Positions 1 through 12,521 of a DNA stretch of 64,000 nucleotides are shown here, piece after piece; within the stretch, counting starts at the first letter, position 1, and every line of letters starts with the position of its first letter. Source of the DNA: Cephalotrichum gorgonifer (Eukaryota; Ascomycota; Sordariomycetes; Microascales; Microascaceae); the NCBI GenBank assembly GCA_900312665.1, contig ONZQ02000010.1, forward strand, positions 310,001 to 374,000, given 5' to 3'. The position numbers were made by a program, and so were the translations under genes. Below the pieces are notes generated by a model that was not told the origin of the DNA, made no database searches, and worked only from the letters and a program-made list of their open reading frames with translations.

Positions 1-1419
1 TTTAGGACAGGGTTGTCGGGGTGCGAGACATGGCCGGCAAACATCTCTGCTGCAGGTAAGGTCGAATGGGAGAAAAGGGGAGGGAAGCCACGGTGGGACA
101 AGCTAATCCTGCGGTATTATAGGACGCAAAGCACGAGCACAAGGACAGTTTTTTTTGTTCAGGTGAGAGTATTGGGTGCCAAGAGATCTTCGTCTCGCCT
201 CGTGCACGAAATTTGGTTGGAATTGGGTGGGAACGTCGGATAATGGCACTAATAGGATGGCGGGTAAAGTCGCTCGGCCCTCTGCCCGAAACCGAAAACG
301 AAAATAAAAAAGAAATACTCCGTGTCGTAATTGAAGCAATGGAACGCATGCCTCTTGATGGTACATTCCTCGGGCCGTGGAACTCGGTTGTGGACCACAT
401 GCTCCTTGGCTTTTGGACGTAACGTTGGCTGTCTTGTCCAACATTCGTCAAGGGCGGATAATTAATACAAGCTTAATAGCTTAGGTCCGCGACAGGCAAT
501 GATAGGCCTCTTATCTCCTGTGGAATGCAACGGCCCCACTTGCGCTGGATTGGAGGAACATCGGATGGAACCGCCGTGGTAAAAACGACTCAGGCGCTGG
601 CCCTCTTTGGCTATGGGCCAAGAGTACAGGTAGCGAAACATGCATTTCCATTCTACTATGCGAACATATCGAGTGCCGCTCCGACCTCCTTTTGAGGGAG
701 CCGCAGACAAGGGGAGGGTAACCTGACGCACGCGACATGTTGCCAAGAACATTTAAGGGAAAGACAGCATGTGTGTTTCGGAGGATATGTAGACGGTTGG
801 ACGGGACCCACGATCCTTGTAGTACGAGTACTTTTGCGGGGAGGTGGGGGAAAGTGGGGGGGGGGGCTAACCGAGACGGACTCACTTCCCCGCATCCGGA
901 TTTTGGCTTCGTTGTTCACTCATCCCGTCCACATAGATTGCCAACCATGGACGGAGAAACTAGCGTTTGTGCTCGATAGTAACTAATACTTCCCACTCTC
1001 TCGCGTCATGCGCGCATGAGACTAAAACGAGCACTTCCAAGGTCCGGATAACCAAGCAATCCCCGCTTGAATGGTATTAATATATAAGGAAAGGAGAAAA
1101 GAAGGAGAGAGAAAAGAATAAGAGAAGAAGAAAAGGCTCACACGCTTTCCAGTAACAGAAGAAAACAAACCCGTCTTGTCTTATCCTAATCCCACGGTCG
1201 CTTTGTTCCGTTACCAAGTCCTAAATTAAGAAACCCAAATCCCAAAACAGGGACAAGGCAGCAGCCATGTTTCCCAAAATAACTCTTTTTTTGCTGGGAG
1301 CACAGCCCACTCAGCAGCGTCACACCTGTTGCATTTATAGACAGGGCGCTCACGAACGCAACCCCACATCGGTCATATATATATAACCCGTCCCCTTCTC
1401 AAGTGCCCTCCAGAATCCA
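1..1419. other. Gene-free left flank, downstream of bck1
   Basis: I see no convincing gene here. It is the 3' flank of the minus-strand bck1 gene. The open frames, up to about 149 codons, lack family motifs and splice logic. Visible structure: a run of 11 G at 856-866, a purine-rich tract at about 1085-1135, and a short TATATATATA stretch near 1375-1385. A neighbouring gene could lie just beyond the left edge. Confidence 0.6.
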
Positions 1420-4400
1420 TCAGAGGTCCCGTCCTCGGATCTTTGCGTATAGGGTCGTGTTCCGGAAATCGTAGTTCGGGTCGAACTCGCAGAAGGGATG
1501 CTCTGCGAGGAGCTTCTCAGCCGTGGGCCGATCGTATGGATTCCTATTACAGTCAGGTTTGATGATCCCCACAGATTCTAACTTGCCCCGGTAAAGATTC
1601 CGAGGAGGAGGAAGAAGAACAAGGGAAAAAAGAATGAGAGAGACAAGGGGAAAAGGTAAGTGGCACTTACACCTGGAAACAATCCAACATAAACGCAATG
1701 GCCACCGGCGAGTTGACCTCATCCGGGATGGGCGGCGACTCCCCGTTCGCGATCTTATATATCGCCCCGACCGCCTCCTCCTTCGCCCACGGCCTCTTTC
1801 CGGCGAACATCTCCAGCACCACGCACCCCGTGCTCCAGATGTCCACCTTGGCGCTGTACCCCTCGCCCTCCGACCGGATCACCTCGGGCGCCATCCAGAA
1901 CACGGAGCCCTGCATGTTGTTGCTCTTGTCGTTGCCGTAGATGTTGTCCGTCTTCTTGCTGATCCCAAAGTCGGAGATCTTGCACGTGCCGTCAATGTCC
2001 AGCAGGATGTTGTCCGCCTTGAGATCCCGGTGCAGGATCCCCTCGCGGTGAAGGTACGCCAGGCCCGAGAGCGTCTGTCTCGTCAGCGAGCTGACCAGGT
2101 CGTCCTCGAACCGCCCGTGCTTCCTCAGGCACGACCCAACACTGCCACCAGAGATGTACTCGAGGAAGATGGAGATGCTCGCCTCCTTCCTCTCGCACCC
2201 GAGGTACTGCACAATGTTGTCGTGGTCGAGGTGCTGCATCGTGTCGATCTCCTGGTCGAGGCCCGCCACGAGCTCCTTCATCCGCGCCTTGTCGTTGCCC
2301 GCCGCCTTCGGGTTCACCTCCACCTCCTTCACCGCCAGGAACTCTCCCGTCGTCGCGTTCATCCCGAGGTACACCCTGCCGTACGTCCCCTTGCCAATCA
2401 GCTGGCCCTTGAACCACCTGAACGTCGTCTGTCTCTTCGGCAGCGTGTCCTGCGGGATCTGCGGCATCCGCATGCTGTCCCTCTGCGACCTGATCTGCAC
2501 AATGTTCGCGTTGAACATCTTGGTGCTCTTGCGCCTCATCATCGCCGAGCCCCGCCCCTCCCCTGGAGGCGGCGTCGCCGTGAACCGCTTGTTCGCCTCG
2601 TGCGCCCCGCGCGCTACCTCTCGGATCGACTTGAGCCGCCCGAGGCCGCCCGATCGTCTCATACTCCTCTGCGCCACGCTCTGCATCGAGGGCGGCCTGT
2701 CCGAGGCCTTAAGCGTCGACTCGTCCGAGCCGAGTGTGTCGTTGTCGTTGTACAAAGCCGCCGTCCTAGGTCCTCCCAGCGCTGCCAGGGCTTCCTTCGT
2801 CGGTTGCTTCCCCTGACCCGAATCGGCGGCGCTAGATGAGGACTTAGCACCCGGCTCGCCAGACTCGTCTCCTTCACGTATCGGCGAAGGCGGCTGGTTC
2901 CCGCCATCTGGCGCCTCATCGAACACGGGCAGATCGAGATCTAGGTTCGGGAAGAAGTCATCGAGGTTGTTCACGAGAGCGTCGGTCGTGGGTCGATTGG
3001 CCCAGACATCCTTCTCCACGAATGACTTCCTCCTGGACAGTTTGGTATCCTCGGAAGACTCCCACCCCTCCGACGGCGTCACCGGCGTTCTCCGTGATCC
3101 CCTCGACGATGCATCGTCGCCTTCAGGGGTGTGATCAGCGCCGGCCGAGTGGAACTCTTCCGCCCCAAATGTGACAGAACGCCCCTTCTTAGCACGCTCC
3201 GTGGGCAGCGTCAAACTCGGTTTGCGTTCGGGTTTGGCCTTGTTCGGAATTGGAACGGCGAATAGACCATCGTCCGAATCGTCATCGGAATCATCCCCTG
3301 CGGGATGCGCTCCGGCAGAAGCAGTCGGTGGAGCAAAACTGACGTCGTTGTCGGTGAAATCGACATTCGGCCCGTGACTCTGTTTCCTCGACAGTTTAGA
3401 TACCGGGTTGTTGCCCTCCAGCGGCGGCGCCTTCACGGGTTGCGAGGCTACCCGGTTAGCCGTCCTTGGCCGAGGACCGTTCGCGGTCGACTGTCCCACG
3501 GCACCAAGATTCCGGCCAATTCCGGCCAGCGCGCTGCCCAGGGACGGGAACTGGCCGCCTGAGCCCTGCCTCCTGTGTGCGGGATCGTTCGTCGAGGTAC
3601 GTGGCAGTCTGGGACTGGGGAACCCCTCGGTGCTCGTCTGAGAGTGCCGGAGATGATGTCCAGGCCGCCTGCTAAGCGAATTGGCCTTGATAAGCGTTGC
3701 TGACGGGTCACTCGGCGGTGCCGGCGGCTTCCGCACGGGGAAGAGGTTGTCGGGTCTTCTGTCCTCGAATGGTGACGTCCTCGGCTGGTCAAAGTCAACG
3801 GTCCTGCCGACAATAGCCCCGTATTCGGCAGCCTCAGAGGTGGCGGCCGTTGTCTCCTTCGTGACCATTTGCTTCCTCTTAGCTAGGTACTCCCGCTGTT
3901 TCTTCTCTAGAGCGGCCTTATATTCCTTTGACTCTTGCGCGAGCGCCGCCTCGTCCACCTTGTCTTCGGCTGATGGAACTTGCCTCGACGACGGTGGTGT
4001 AGACGAAGACCTGCGTCGTCCATTTAGTTTGGCATAGGCATCTGCATCCGCGGCCATGCCGGGCCGTAGTAGCCCCGGTGAGAGACCGCCCGCAGTCATG
4101 GAGGTCCCTTCAGGACTGACATCCGCGTTACCCGAGCCTACCGGCCGGATAAATAGCTTCAGGCCTGCCGACGGGTCTGCCTTCACCTTCTTGTGACTTG
4201 CAAGCAACTTCTGGTCATCGAGAGGATCCTCGTGCTCCATCTTGCCAAGATCTGTAATGTGAAGCTCCATGTTTTGGTGATCCAAGATACCAAGGTTACC
4301 ACAGACGACCTGCCGGAGCTCTGCCGCCGACTCCTGGTCAGTGATGTCGCACATGCGATAATTCCACCCGTCCGTGGTAACGAGTATGTAATTCCTCCCC

Positions 4401-6123
4401 GGGCTTGGTTTCTTCCGGAAAGGCATGGCGAACTGGCTAGTCCCCGACGGGGACCTCTGTGACTTAGGCTCGCCGCTCCCCCCAAGCCGCAGCTCTAGAT
4501 GGGGAGGCCTGAGCGCGGCATCAGGGGAATTGGGAGAATCCGTATCGTCAGGGGAGACGCCTTCCTGCCGCTTCTTCCGAGATAGGAAACTCAGCAGACT
4601 ACGCGAGTCCTTGGCTGATGGCGGGTCCGAGTTGGGTGTGGTGTCTTGTGGTGAGAGGCGTGGCCTATCGGAAGCCGGCCTACCGGCCATCATCATCTCG
4701 TTGATGTTGAGGCGGTTAGCTCCAGCAGGGACGCCACTGCCGTAGATTGCAGCGTTTGACGAAGCCGAATCCGTACTGTCCCTCGAGCGATGGCCAAACT
4801 TGGCGGAGCGGGGGGATGCCGACAAGGGCGCCGAGGAAGCCGGGGGGTACAGGTCCTGGGAGGGGAGATTTGGACTCCCCCTTGGACTCATGCCGGAGCC
4901 AAGGTCAGCGGAATCGCTTAACCCTGGGCTTAGCCTTCTGCCCCCGTCTATATCGATGTGCTTGAATACCGCTCTGTGGTTCGAATCCGGGGCCATGGAG
5001 GCATTGTGATTGAGAGGTGGTACCTGTCGAGTCTGTGAGTATCTTCGAGCGCCAAATCCGGGGCCAGGAGCGTTCAGGGGTGTCTGCAAGTATTGAATTA
5101 GCCATCTACCCTCAGCATAGCAATAATTATAACGGGAAGAAGACCTACATTGGGCGATTCCGCCTCCGCGGCCGTCTTAGACGAGTCATCCCCACGAACA
5201 AGAGTCCGAACAAGCCGGCGCATGCGCTTGCCCTCGGCCCGCTCGGTGGGCTGATCCCAGCCGGTCCCACTGTTGACGCACTGCATGGCAAGGCGAGGGT
5301 AGACCTGCTGGTGCATCATGCCAAGATTCCCCCGGCCGGCGCGCAAGCTGCTAAGCTCGAGGAACTGCATGCCGCAGATGTTCAGTGCCTTGAAGGTCTC
5401 CTGCCAGTCGCGCGAGAACGAGTTAGTCTGGAGCCAGGCGAGGACGCGCTCCATGGGCCACTGGGCGGCCAGCTCCGGCGGTATGGCCGAAGGTGCCGAT
5501 GATGCCGTCGTTGCTGTAGAAGCATTGGAGATTCCACGGCCTGACATGGCATTGGCGTAGAGCCGGTCGCGATTTATGGATTCGTCCATGGGGGTGTTGC
5601 CGGCCGTGTCGATGCCGTTCTGCGTCGCACCAGGCCATGAAGGCTGGGACGCCATGGCAGCGTACGGGTTGTTCGCGTCTTCCAGCGCAAAGCCGGGTAT
5701 ACCTACGCCTTCTCCATAAGTGTCACCCTGCGGTATATAGGTCGCGGACATCTTCTCACTGGGCGGTGGCGGCGGGGGAATTGTCGTCGGGATAGTCGAA
5801 CCGGCAGGGATCTGGCCGTGGAGCCTCGGATTGTAGGCCTGGACTGGTCCAGACGGCGGTGGAGGTATGTTGACGCCGGGCCTCCCGTCATACATCCTCG
5901 ACAGTACGCTCTGCCACGGAGGGTTGCTGTTCAGAGGCGGGGGCCCGGGAGGCGGCGGGATCATGACGCCGTTCGCGGCGGGCTGGGTACCGGAGGGGTA
6001 TCGCGGCGGTGGAGGAGGGAGAGACATGTTCCCCATCTGCTGGCGCATTGGGGGAGACATTGGAGGCGGCGGCGGCGGCACCTGGAAGGGCCGCGTCGTA
6101 TCCCGCTGTCCGTTCTGGTACAT
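1420..6123 (-). CDS. bck1: BCK1-type MAP kinase kinase kinase
   Basis: MAPKKK of the cell-wall-integrity cascade (Pkc1-Bck1-Mkk-Mpk1 in yeast). Exons: 6123-5149, 5083-1671, 1543-1420, giving 1503 aa. The last intron starts at GTAAGT right after CAGGT; only this choice rebuilds the C-lobe motif NPYDRPTAEKLL. Order: proline-rich N-terminus; SAM-like domain at about 217-285; Ras-binding/ubiquitin-like domain at about 552-641 (YILVTTDGWNY); long disordered Ser/Pro linker; kinase at about 1214-1485 with GKGTYGRV, AVKEVE, HRDLKADN, SDFGISKK and MAPEV all intact. The start is the ATG at 6123, the first in the open frame, leading straight into the polyproline region. It is divergent from the Zn2Cys6 gene. 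The family call is firm; the pathway role is inferred from homology. Confidence 0.95.
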
Positions 6124-7303
6124 TGTGACGGTGGCGCAGAGCTAAGGAGCTATGAAGCCAAGGCAAGCTCGTCCGTCGATAGGGAGGAAGGATGTCGAGG
6201 AAGGAGAGAGAAGGTGGGTTTCCGCGACGGCCAACACAACTGTCGATCGGATTTCGTTCGGGGTGTGGAGCACAAGCGGTGGAGTATCCTCCTCGTATCT
6301 CAGGAGCCGGGCAAGGCAGGACTGGGCCGCCAAGTCTCCCCACTTGTGCTGGTGGAAATCGAAATCGCTTCCCGACCAAGGCCAGACGACAAGGGTTTGC
6401 AGGTCGGTCTGATACAGGGGGGGTGGGTTGGGTCGTCGGTTGGGCGGGCAATGGGATAATAATAGAACATCAATAGCACGGGCCTGCCATGATCGGCGGA
6501 TTATCGCATGCGATGGTCGCGAGGCTTGTCCGTATCGTGGGCGGTCACAAGCATACGGGTAGCAAGTACAGAGTATGGGTATGAAAGCAGAGCCAGTGCA
6601 GCCCCAAGTGAGGAGAAGGTCGAGTGAGCGAAAGCCTGAGGCTGGGCGGCTGGGCGACTGGGCACAGGATCGATGCGGCGTGGGTGGTAACGGTTGGCTG
6701 TTGCAAGCGCCGGGCGGAGCGGCCTGCAGGAGAAAGACGGCAACGGGTGGGTACACTGCAGGGAGCTACTACACCTACTAAAGCAATACACGAACAAATG
6801 CATGTACCGAGTACGAAAGGCCCTCCCTCGGCCGGGATATCGTTTATCCGGAACACCGTTAGTGCTAGCTTGCCTGTCAAATCCCACGACGTCGCAACAG
6901 GATTCGTCAGGGTCAACGGGGCCGTATCCACATTCCAAAGGGTGGGCGGGGCCGCCTGCTTACTTGCAAGGTATGCTATACACCGGCACCATATGCAGTT
7001 CCTACTTGTAAGCCACCCACTTAGTCGATGCTCCCCCCTTTGTCGTTGCCTGGTTGGTGACGAATAAGAAAGGTACAAAGTCGCAGCCAAGCCAAAGTCG
7101 TCAATGTAAGGGATTCGCGTCGTCTCCCAACAGATTACGAGTACTTCTTGTACCCGCAAGGAATACTCCCAACCATCTCACCCTTGCCACATTCATCCCT
7201 TGATCGCGGAGACTATTGCTATTAAGTGGTCGGAGCTGTGTTTATATTCCTACTGAGCCTTCTCTTCTTGTACGAGGAACTCGGCACCAAGCAGGCCACG
7301 GCC
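6124..7303. promoter_or_regulatory. Divergent spacer between bck1 and the Zn2Cys6 gene
   Basis: About 1.2 kb with no supportable gene; it must hold the promoters and leaders of both divergent genes. Its open frames, up to about 204 codons, lack family motifs and overlap one another in several frames. I did not find a repeat or element worth naming. Confidence 0.55.
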
Positions 7304-9698
7304 ATGGTGGTTACAGGAGAACCGGAAGCTCTACGGGAGCAGGCTCGCACAAGTCCAGCAAATAATAAAACCAATGCTCGTCCTGTTCCCGCGGTGAGTT
7401 CTTCCCAGAGACCACGGACGGGGAGTGCTCATCAAAGAGAAGAGACCAATATCTAATAGAATATTCCAAGTGTGACAATTGTAGGGAGCGCAAGGTATCC
7501 GCTCCGCCCGCCCTCTCCCAGTAGAGAGGCATCGTGGCCATACAGTGAACTGACCTTGACCTCCCGGCCAGACCAAGTGCGATCGAGGAACGCCATGCTC
7601 GAGCTGTGTCACGGCGGGGCTGTCTTGTCGCGCGGCACAGTCGAGGCCGGAGAAACGCCAGCGCGTCCTCATCTCGGCAAGGTATGACGAGGCTCTTGAG
7701 AGCGTCGACCGTCGACTCCAAGAGCTGCAGCAGACCGTGAATGCCTTGCACTGCGACGTCGGCCGTAGTCAGGAACACTCTCAGCCTACACTTGTCAGAG
7801 ACTGTAATTTCACCCCAGGCTCGTCTAACGGCTGGGTCCCAGCCCTTCCTGCCGCCAGCGGAGGCTACAGGGGCAGTTCCTCCTTCGATTATCAGGCTAG
7901 ACGGGTGCGGGGAACACTTGCCAGTCTGGCTGCCCATTTACCCCTGCAGGCAACCGAAAATAGCACGACAGCACCGCACTTACCACACCATGCGTTAGCT
8001 GTAGACAACTCCGCATTCGGGATTTCCCCTTCACATACCCTTACCAGCGCACGGGGGCTTATGGGGCAAGGTCCTGAATCTGACGGGCATGCTCACACTC
8101 TGCCACCAAGCGACGTTGTTCTGAAGCTCCTGCGTCTCGCTCAAATCGAGAAGCAGCGCTTCTTCGTCGACGTGTTCCTCCTCGACGAGCAGGAGTTCTC
8201 CGATCTTTGCCGCGAAGTCTTCTTTGCGGTTAACCCGTACACGTTATACACATGGAGTATCGTCAATGTTGGGTTGTTCTACCTATTCCGCGACCTGAAC
8301 ATGAATCATTACGCTGAGATTGGTCTGGATAGCTATGAGGTGGACAGGACTACGGAGCTGCTGGCCGCGAATGCCCGATCCGCGGTTGAAAGATTCCCGA
8401 CATGCTCTGAGCCATGCATCGAGGCGTGTCAAGCTCTGGCGCTACTAGTATGTCGTAGGAAACTGAAGTTTGCACGCCACTATATCTCGCTAACTGCTGC
8501 TAGGGCATATTTTGTATCAAGTCTGGGCAAATCCTTCGAGCATGGAGTATGATCTCCACCGCTGCCAGGATATGCATAGACCTCGGCCTCCACACGATGC
8601 CACCCAAAACCACCCCGGACCAAGACTTGACCCGAGAGGTCAAGCTCTTCTGGAACGTCTACCTCATGGATACAAGCCTGGCCCTCACCCTTGGAAGGAC
8701 CCAGTCGATCCACCTGCACGATATATCAAGGGAGTACCCTAGCCGCAACACCAGTATCCCTGGGATACCTGGAAAGATTTATGCGGTATACTTCGATATG
8801 GTGATACTCGAGGGCGAGATACAGCCTCAGCTGTTCTCGGCGGCCGCCCAACGTCTTCCGCCGCATATCCGTGCACAGAGAGTTCGGGAGTTCCGCACAA
8901 GAATAGGACAGATTCGTGCGGAGTTTAGCAGAGTAAGTAGAGTCCCAGCCCGCCGTAGATTCCATCCTGCTCATGACTTTGGTAGATACGCAGCGACCCG
9001 AACACCGACTCACCGTTCGGGGAGTCCACCGTGCTATTAGACCTGCTACTGCACTCGCTAGCAACTCTCATCTGCGGTGCATTTCCTCGAGACATCGAGA
9101 ACCCGGGCTCCGCGCAGAAATCTCACACCTGCTCCGATTGTGTCGAAACTGCCCGTGAGGGCCTCACAACCCTCGTGATGATGGGAAATGCATCTAAGAG
9201 CCGAGAAAATCTCAAAGGTTGGGCAATATTACTGAATATGTGAGGAACTCTAATCCCCCATCAGACTTCCATAGGGTCCCGTGGCTAAAATGTTACCACA
9301 ACAGGTACCTATCATTGGCCCCTTTCACACCTTACCTCACCCTCTTGACACACGCCATCTCCGAATTCGCTACATCCGATCTAGATCTCCTTGCGGCCGT
9401 GAATGCGGTTCTCGAGCTCGTCGCGAACGACTCGCTGACGGTTAAGCACTGTCTCGAGACATGTACGAAGCTATGCAAAGCGGCAGAATCGGTAATAGCC
9501 ACCCCGTTCCGGAACATCGGTACAGTGGAGGGTTTACTCCCGAGCCACACCAGCGCCGTAGACGGATTCGAGCCGGGTGTTTTGTGCTTGCAGGAACCCG
9601 CTAGCTCGGTGAGCGCCTCGAGCTTGGGGATATCCTTAGGGGATTACCAGATGATACTTGCTGGCCTAGACGCGGACCCTGCATGGGTGCAGACGTAG
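7304..9698 (+). CDS. Zn2Cys6 fungal-specific transcription factor
   Basis: Zinc-cluster DNA-binding regulator. Exons: 7304-7393, 7471-7494, 7572-8447, 8504-8932, 8986-9239, 9305-9698, giving 688 aa. The cluster CX2CX6CX5CX2CX6C (residues 31-57) appears only when the 24-nt exon 7471-7494 is spliced in: it reads CDNCRERK and joins TKCDRGTPC. A basic/coiled linker (RRLQELQQTVNAL) follows. The middle homology region runs from about residue 190 and contains the signature AARICIDLGLH followed by FWNVYLMD. The start is the only ATG in the exon-1 frame. Both introns around the microexon are 77 nt. The gene lies 1.1 kb upstream of an RTA1-like gene on the same strand, a possible target. Function beyond DNA binding is unknown. 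Confidence 0.88.
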
Positions 9699-10180
9699 AG
9701 CCGGCAGCGTTTCCCGCAGGATGGTATCGTAGTCACCATTTAGTGCGAAGGGGGTCGGCTCCTCTGTAGTTGGGCGTTTCTAGGTTGTGAGCTGCGATAG
9801 GAATCAGGTCGCTTGGGGATCTCTCAAGCTGAGCCCACGCATACCAATTGTTACGAGATACAGCCAGTGCTGCGCCCGAACACCGTTGATTGTCGCATCG
9901 TGAGAACTAAGTAGGCTGGTGGAGGAATATGCAGCGTTGAATGACAGTCAATGATACCTACCTTTGGCGGCCCGACACTGAGCAATGTCCTTTCAACAGG
10001 TTCCCCTTCCCGTACTCCCTAAATCACTTTTTTAGTTTGTTTGAACCCTTGCGCAAAATTCACACGAGGAACTAATACACGGCACTAGTTTCAGGCGGGC
10101 AGTGTCAAGCGGGGGCGGCTCGTTGCTACACAATTTGATGTCTCATTCCCCTTTCCTTCTGCGGCCCCACTTTTCCATCC

Positions 10181-10194
10181 TCCGGAGGCCGAGG
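10181..10194. repeat. Direct repeat copy 1 with CGG-N3-CCG
   Basis: TCCGGAGGCCGAGG, identical to 10300-10313. The core CGGAGGCCG is an inverted CGG pair with a 3-bp spacer. It lies about 0.6 kb upstream of the RTA1-like start. A regulator-binding role is inference. Confidence 0.6.
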
Positions 10195-10299
10195 CCCCCG
10201 GACCGCCGGAATCAAGCCTCTTCGCCGCCGGGGCCACGTCAACATCGACGTCAACTCTTGGCCCGTTTAACACCCCGAGCTCCTGGCCGGCCTTGGCTA

Positions 10300-10313
10300 T
10301 CCGGAGGCCGAGG
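10300..10313. repeat. Direct repeat copy 2 with CGG-N3-CCG
   Basis: Second exact copy of TCCGGAGGCCGAGG, 119 bp after the first and about 0.5 kb upstream of the RTA1-like start codon. Confidence 0.6.
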
Positions 10314-10801
10314 GGCCCCCAGCGCGCTATCTGGGGATTCCCGAAATTGGGAGGAGGGCCCCAACCGAATCCTACAGGTGGGAAGCGACGAGAAGCTCCT
10401 CCACCCTACGTCCCCAAACTGACTTATTCTGATTTGCTACAGTCCAAGCTGGGGCTATGTACATTCTGACTCTCACTGAATCTGCTTCCAATAGTCATAC
10501 ATAGACCTTCGGGGAATGTATAAGCTGACGTAGCTTCGCAGAACGGGAGCCAGGAGCTGGGGGACAAGGGGACCAGCCGCGGGTATATGAGGAGGCTAGC
10601 CCCGTGAGAAGCAACCTCTAACATGGGACTCCAGCTTCATCTCTACCGTCAACATAGATGCATACATTACCGTAGCAGTTTGCATCGACCCTTACGTTGT
10701 GATTCTTACTGCTCTATCTATATTTTCAATTCCTCCCTCTATTCTACTACTCTTTTTCCTATCGCCGCCTCCTCGTGGCTAAATATCACACGAGAAACAC
10801 C

Positions 10802-12057
10802 ATGGCTGACGGCATATACCGTATCCCACGCCAACCGGAAATATCGTTCCTCCTCCTTCCTCGAGTTCCAGTCTCGCTGACTACTCCGTCTAATCTAGCC
10901 GCTGACTTCAGCTTTTGGTTCTACGTCCCAAACAAGGGCGCAGCCATCTTCTTCTCCGTCGGGTTCCTCGTGTCAACTACTCTTCACTTATGGCAGTCCC
11001 TGTAAGATCACTAGCTAACTGCTCCATCTCCCCTTCCCCCCTTTTTCTTTTCGCTCCGTCGTCTCGCGTGACAGCTAACCTCCCGCCTCTTCCACAAAGT
11101 CACTACAAGTACCTCAAAGTTACCGGCCTATTCGTCCTTTCCGGCCTCCTTAACCTCGTCGGGTTCGCACTTCGAGTACTCGGCGGATTCGGCTACCACA
11201 ACGACAAAGCTGTCTTCATAGCCAGCTCCTGCTTCATTTATGTCGTTCCGTACGTCCCACACCTCTCTATCCTTCCATTCTGCGAAGTGTGAAGACTTCC
11301 CTTCAACCCAGCCCAAGCAAGACCGAGCCGAGATATACGAACCACCCACTAATAGACAAAATCAAAAATGTACAGGCCTGTCCTCGCACTAGCCAATTAC
11401 GATATCCTCGGCCGTGTCCTCTACTACGTTCCCTACCTCTCCCCCATCAAACCAAGCCGCGTTCTTTCTACCTTCGGGATCCTCTCCTTCACCGTTGAGG
11501 CGCTGACGGGCATCGGGGCCTCCTTCTCTTTCAGCCCCAACGCCCCGGAGGACCGGGTACACGCCGGCAAACACATAATGCGGACGTCTCTCGCGCTCCA
11601 GCTCATCCTCAACTCATCCTTCCTGCTCCTCGCGGCGTTCTTTCACCGGCGCTGTACCCGGGAAGGCCTCGGCGGGGCCAGGGGTGTCCGACAGACACTT
11701 ATAACACTCTACGTCAGCACGGGACTCCTCGTCGCCCGGGCGGCGTACCGCATCGCGGAGCACCAGGCGCTCGAGAGCGTCGACAGGCGGAACCCGACCG
11801 ACCTGGACCCCGTGGTTCGTGACGAGTGGTTCTTCTGCGTGTTCGAGTCTGGTCTCATGCTGGTGAATATGGTACTGTGGAATGTCCGGCACCCGAGGCG
11901 GTATCTCCCCGTGGGCGTGGGGGTATACCTAGATCGCGATGGGCGGACGGAGGTGGAGCTTCCGCCATCAAAGGAGACCCGGGGCGGGGTGGCTAAGATT
12001 ATGGAGCTGTTTGGTGTCGGGAGGATGTGTCACGGGTGGGATAAGGCGGCGGGTTAA
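10802..12057 (+). CDS. RTA1-like membrane protein (lipid-translocating exporter family)
   Basis: Seven-helix fungal membrane protein of the RTA1/RTM1/RSB1 family, members of which are linked to lipid export and resistance to 7-aminocholesterol, azoles or sphingoid bases. Exons: 10802-11001, 11100-11249, 11376-12057, giving 343 aa. Family signs: hydrophobic segments from about residue 30 onward, an ALANYDILGRV motif in the middle (family pattern xxY.xLGR), and the late polar loop RNPTDLDPVVRDEWFFCVFE. The C-terminus is a hydrophilic cytosolic tail. The splice choice at 11249/11376 (CC|G) gives VVPPVLALAN. The upstream repeat with CGG-N3-CCG and the adjacent zinc-cluster gene suggest regulation by a Zn2Cys6 factor. 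The transported substrate cannot be told from sequence. Confidence 0.88.
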
Positions 12058-12521
12058 GGTATATGGGGGTGAGTGGGGAGAGGAAGGAGGACCAGGCCTC
12101 ACTCTCGAGAGCTGCTGAAGGGAGTTGGGCTGGTTTTCTTGTGTTGCTTTGTTCTAGCTGGTCTCCCCCTCTTCTTCTTAGTTACGTCCTAAGCAAAACC
12201 GGGGCGGTGATGATTGGTCTTGGGGCGAATATTGAGCAGAAACGTGAGAGTAACGGGTGGGTGACTGTAACGGTGTTCTAAGATATCATAGTGGTAGGCA
12301 TAAGGCTCAAAATAGGATCCTCGACATGCATTATTAGATTGCATAGCTATTATTCCCTACAAAAAAGCTCCCCCATAGGGCTCAAATCCAAAATCATAGC
12401 AAGTATGCTAGGGATAGATAGAATGTAAGCGGATGCCAAAACGCCTCTAACGCCTAGCACGATGTTAACCCACGCATGCTACTCCACCGCCCTCCCCACT
12501 AACGCTACGACCACCGCCCCC
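12058..12521. other. Convergent spacer, RTA1-like / GH5 genes
   Basis: Tail-to-tail 3' ends of the two flanking genes. No gene or repeat is seen; short A-rich stretches near 12360 could serve as polyadenylation context. Confidence 0.5.

Larger units (their letters stand above)
9699..10801. promoter_or_regulatory. Spacer and promoter region of the RTA1-like gene
   Basis: About 1.1 kb without a supportable gene. It contains a 14-bp direct repeat (10181-10194 and 10300-10313), each copy holding CGG-N3-CCG, the inverted-triplet layout bound by many Zn2Cys6 dimers. Pyrimidine-rich sequence (about 10720-10790) precedes the start codon, as is common in fungal leaders. Confidence 0.55.

Noticed and set aside
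2..451. 149-codon minus-strand frame at the left edge
   Set aside because: Overlaps other frames of similar length, has no motif, and composition is not coding-like.
1634..2839. 401-codon open frame on the + strand
   Set aside because: Antisense shadow of the bck1 kinase region; Arg/Leu-rich composition typical of a reverse frame over GC-rich coding sequence, with no domain.
4974..4992. GGTTCGAATCC, a tRNA B-box-like string
   Set aside because: No matching T stem, anticodon arm or acceptor stem around it; it lies in the bck1 coding sequence.
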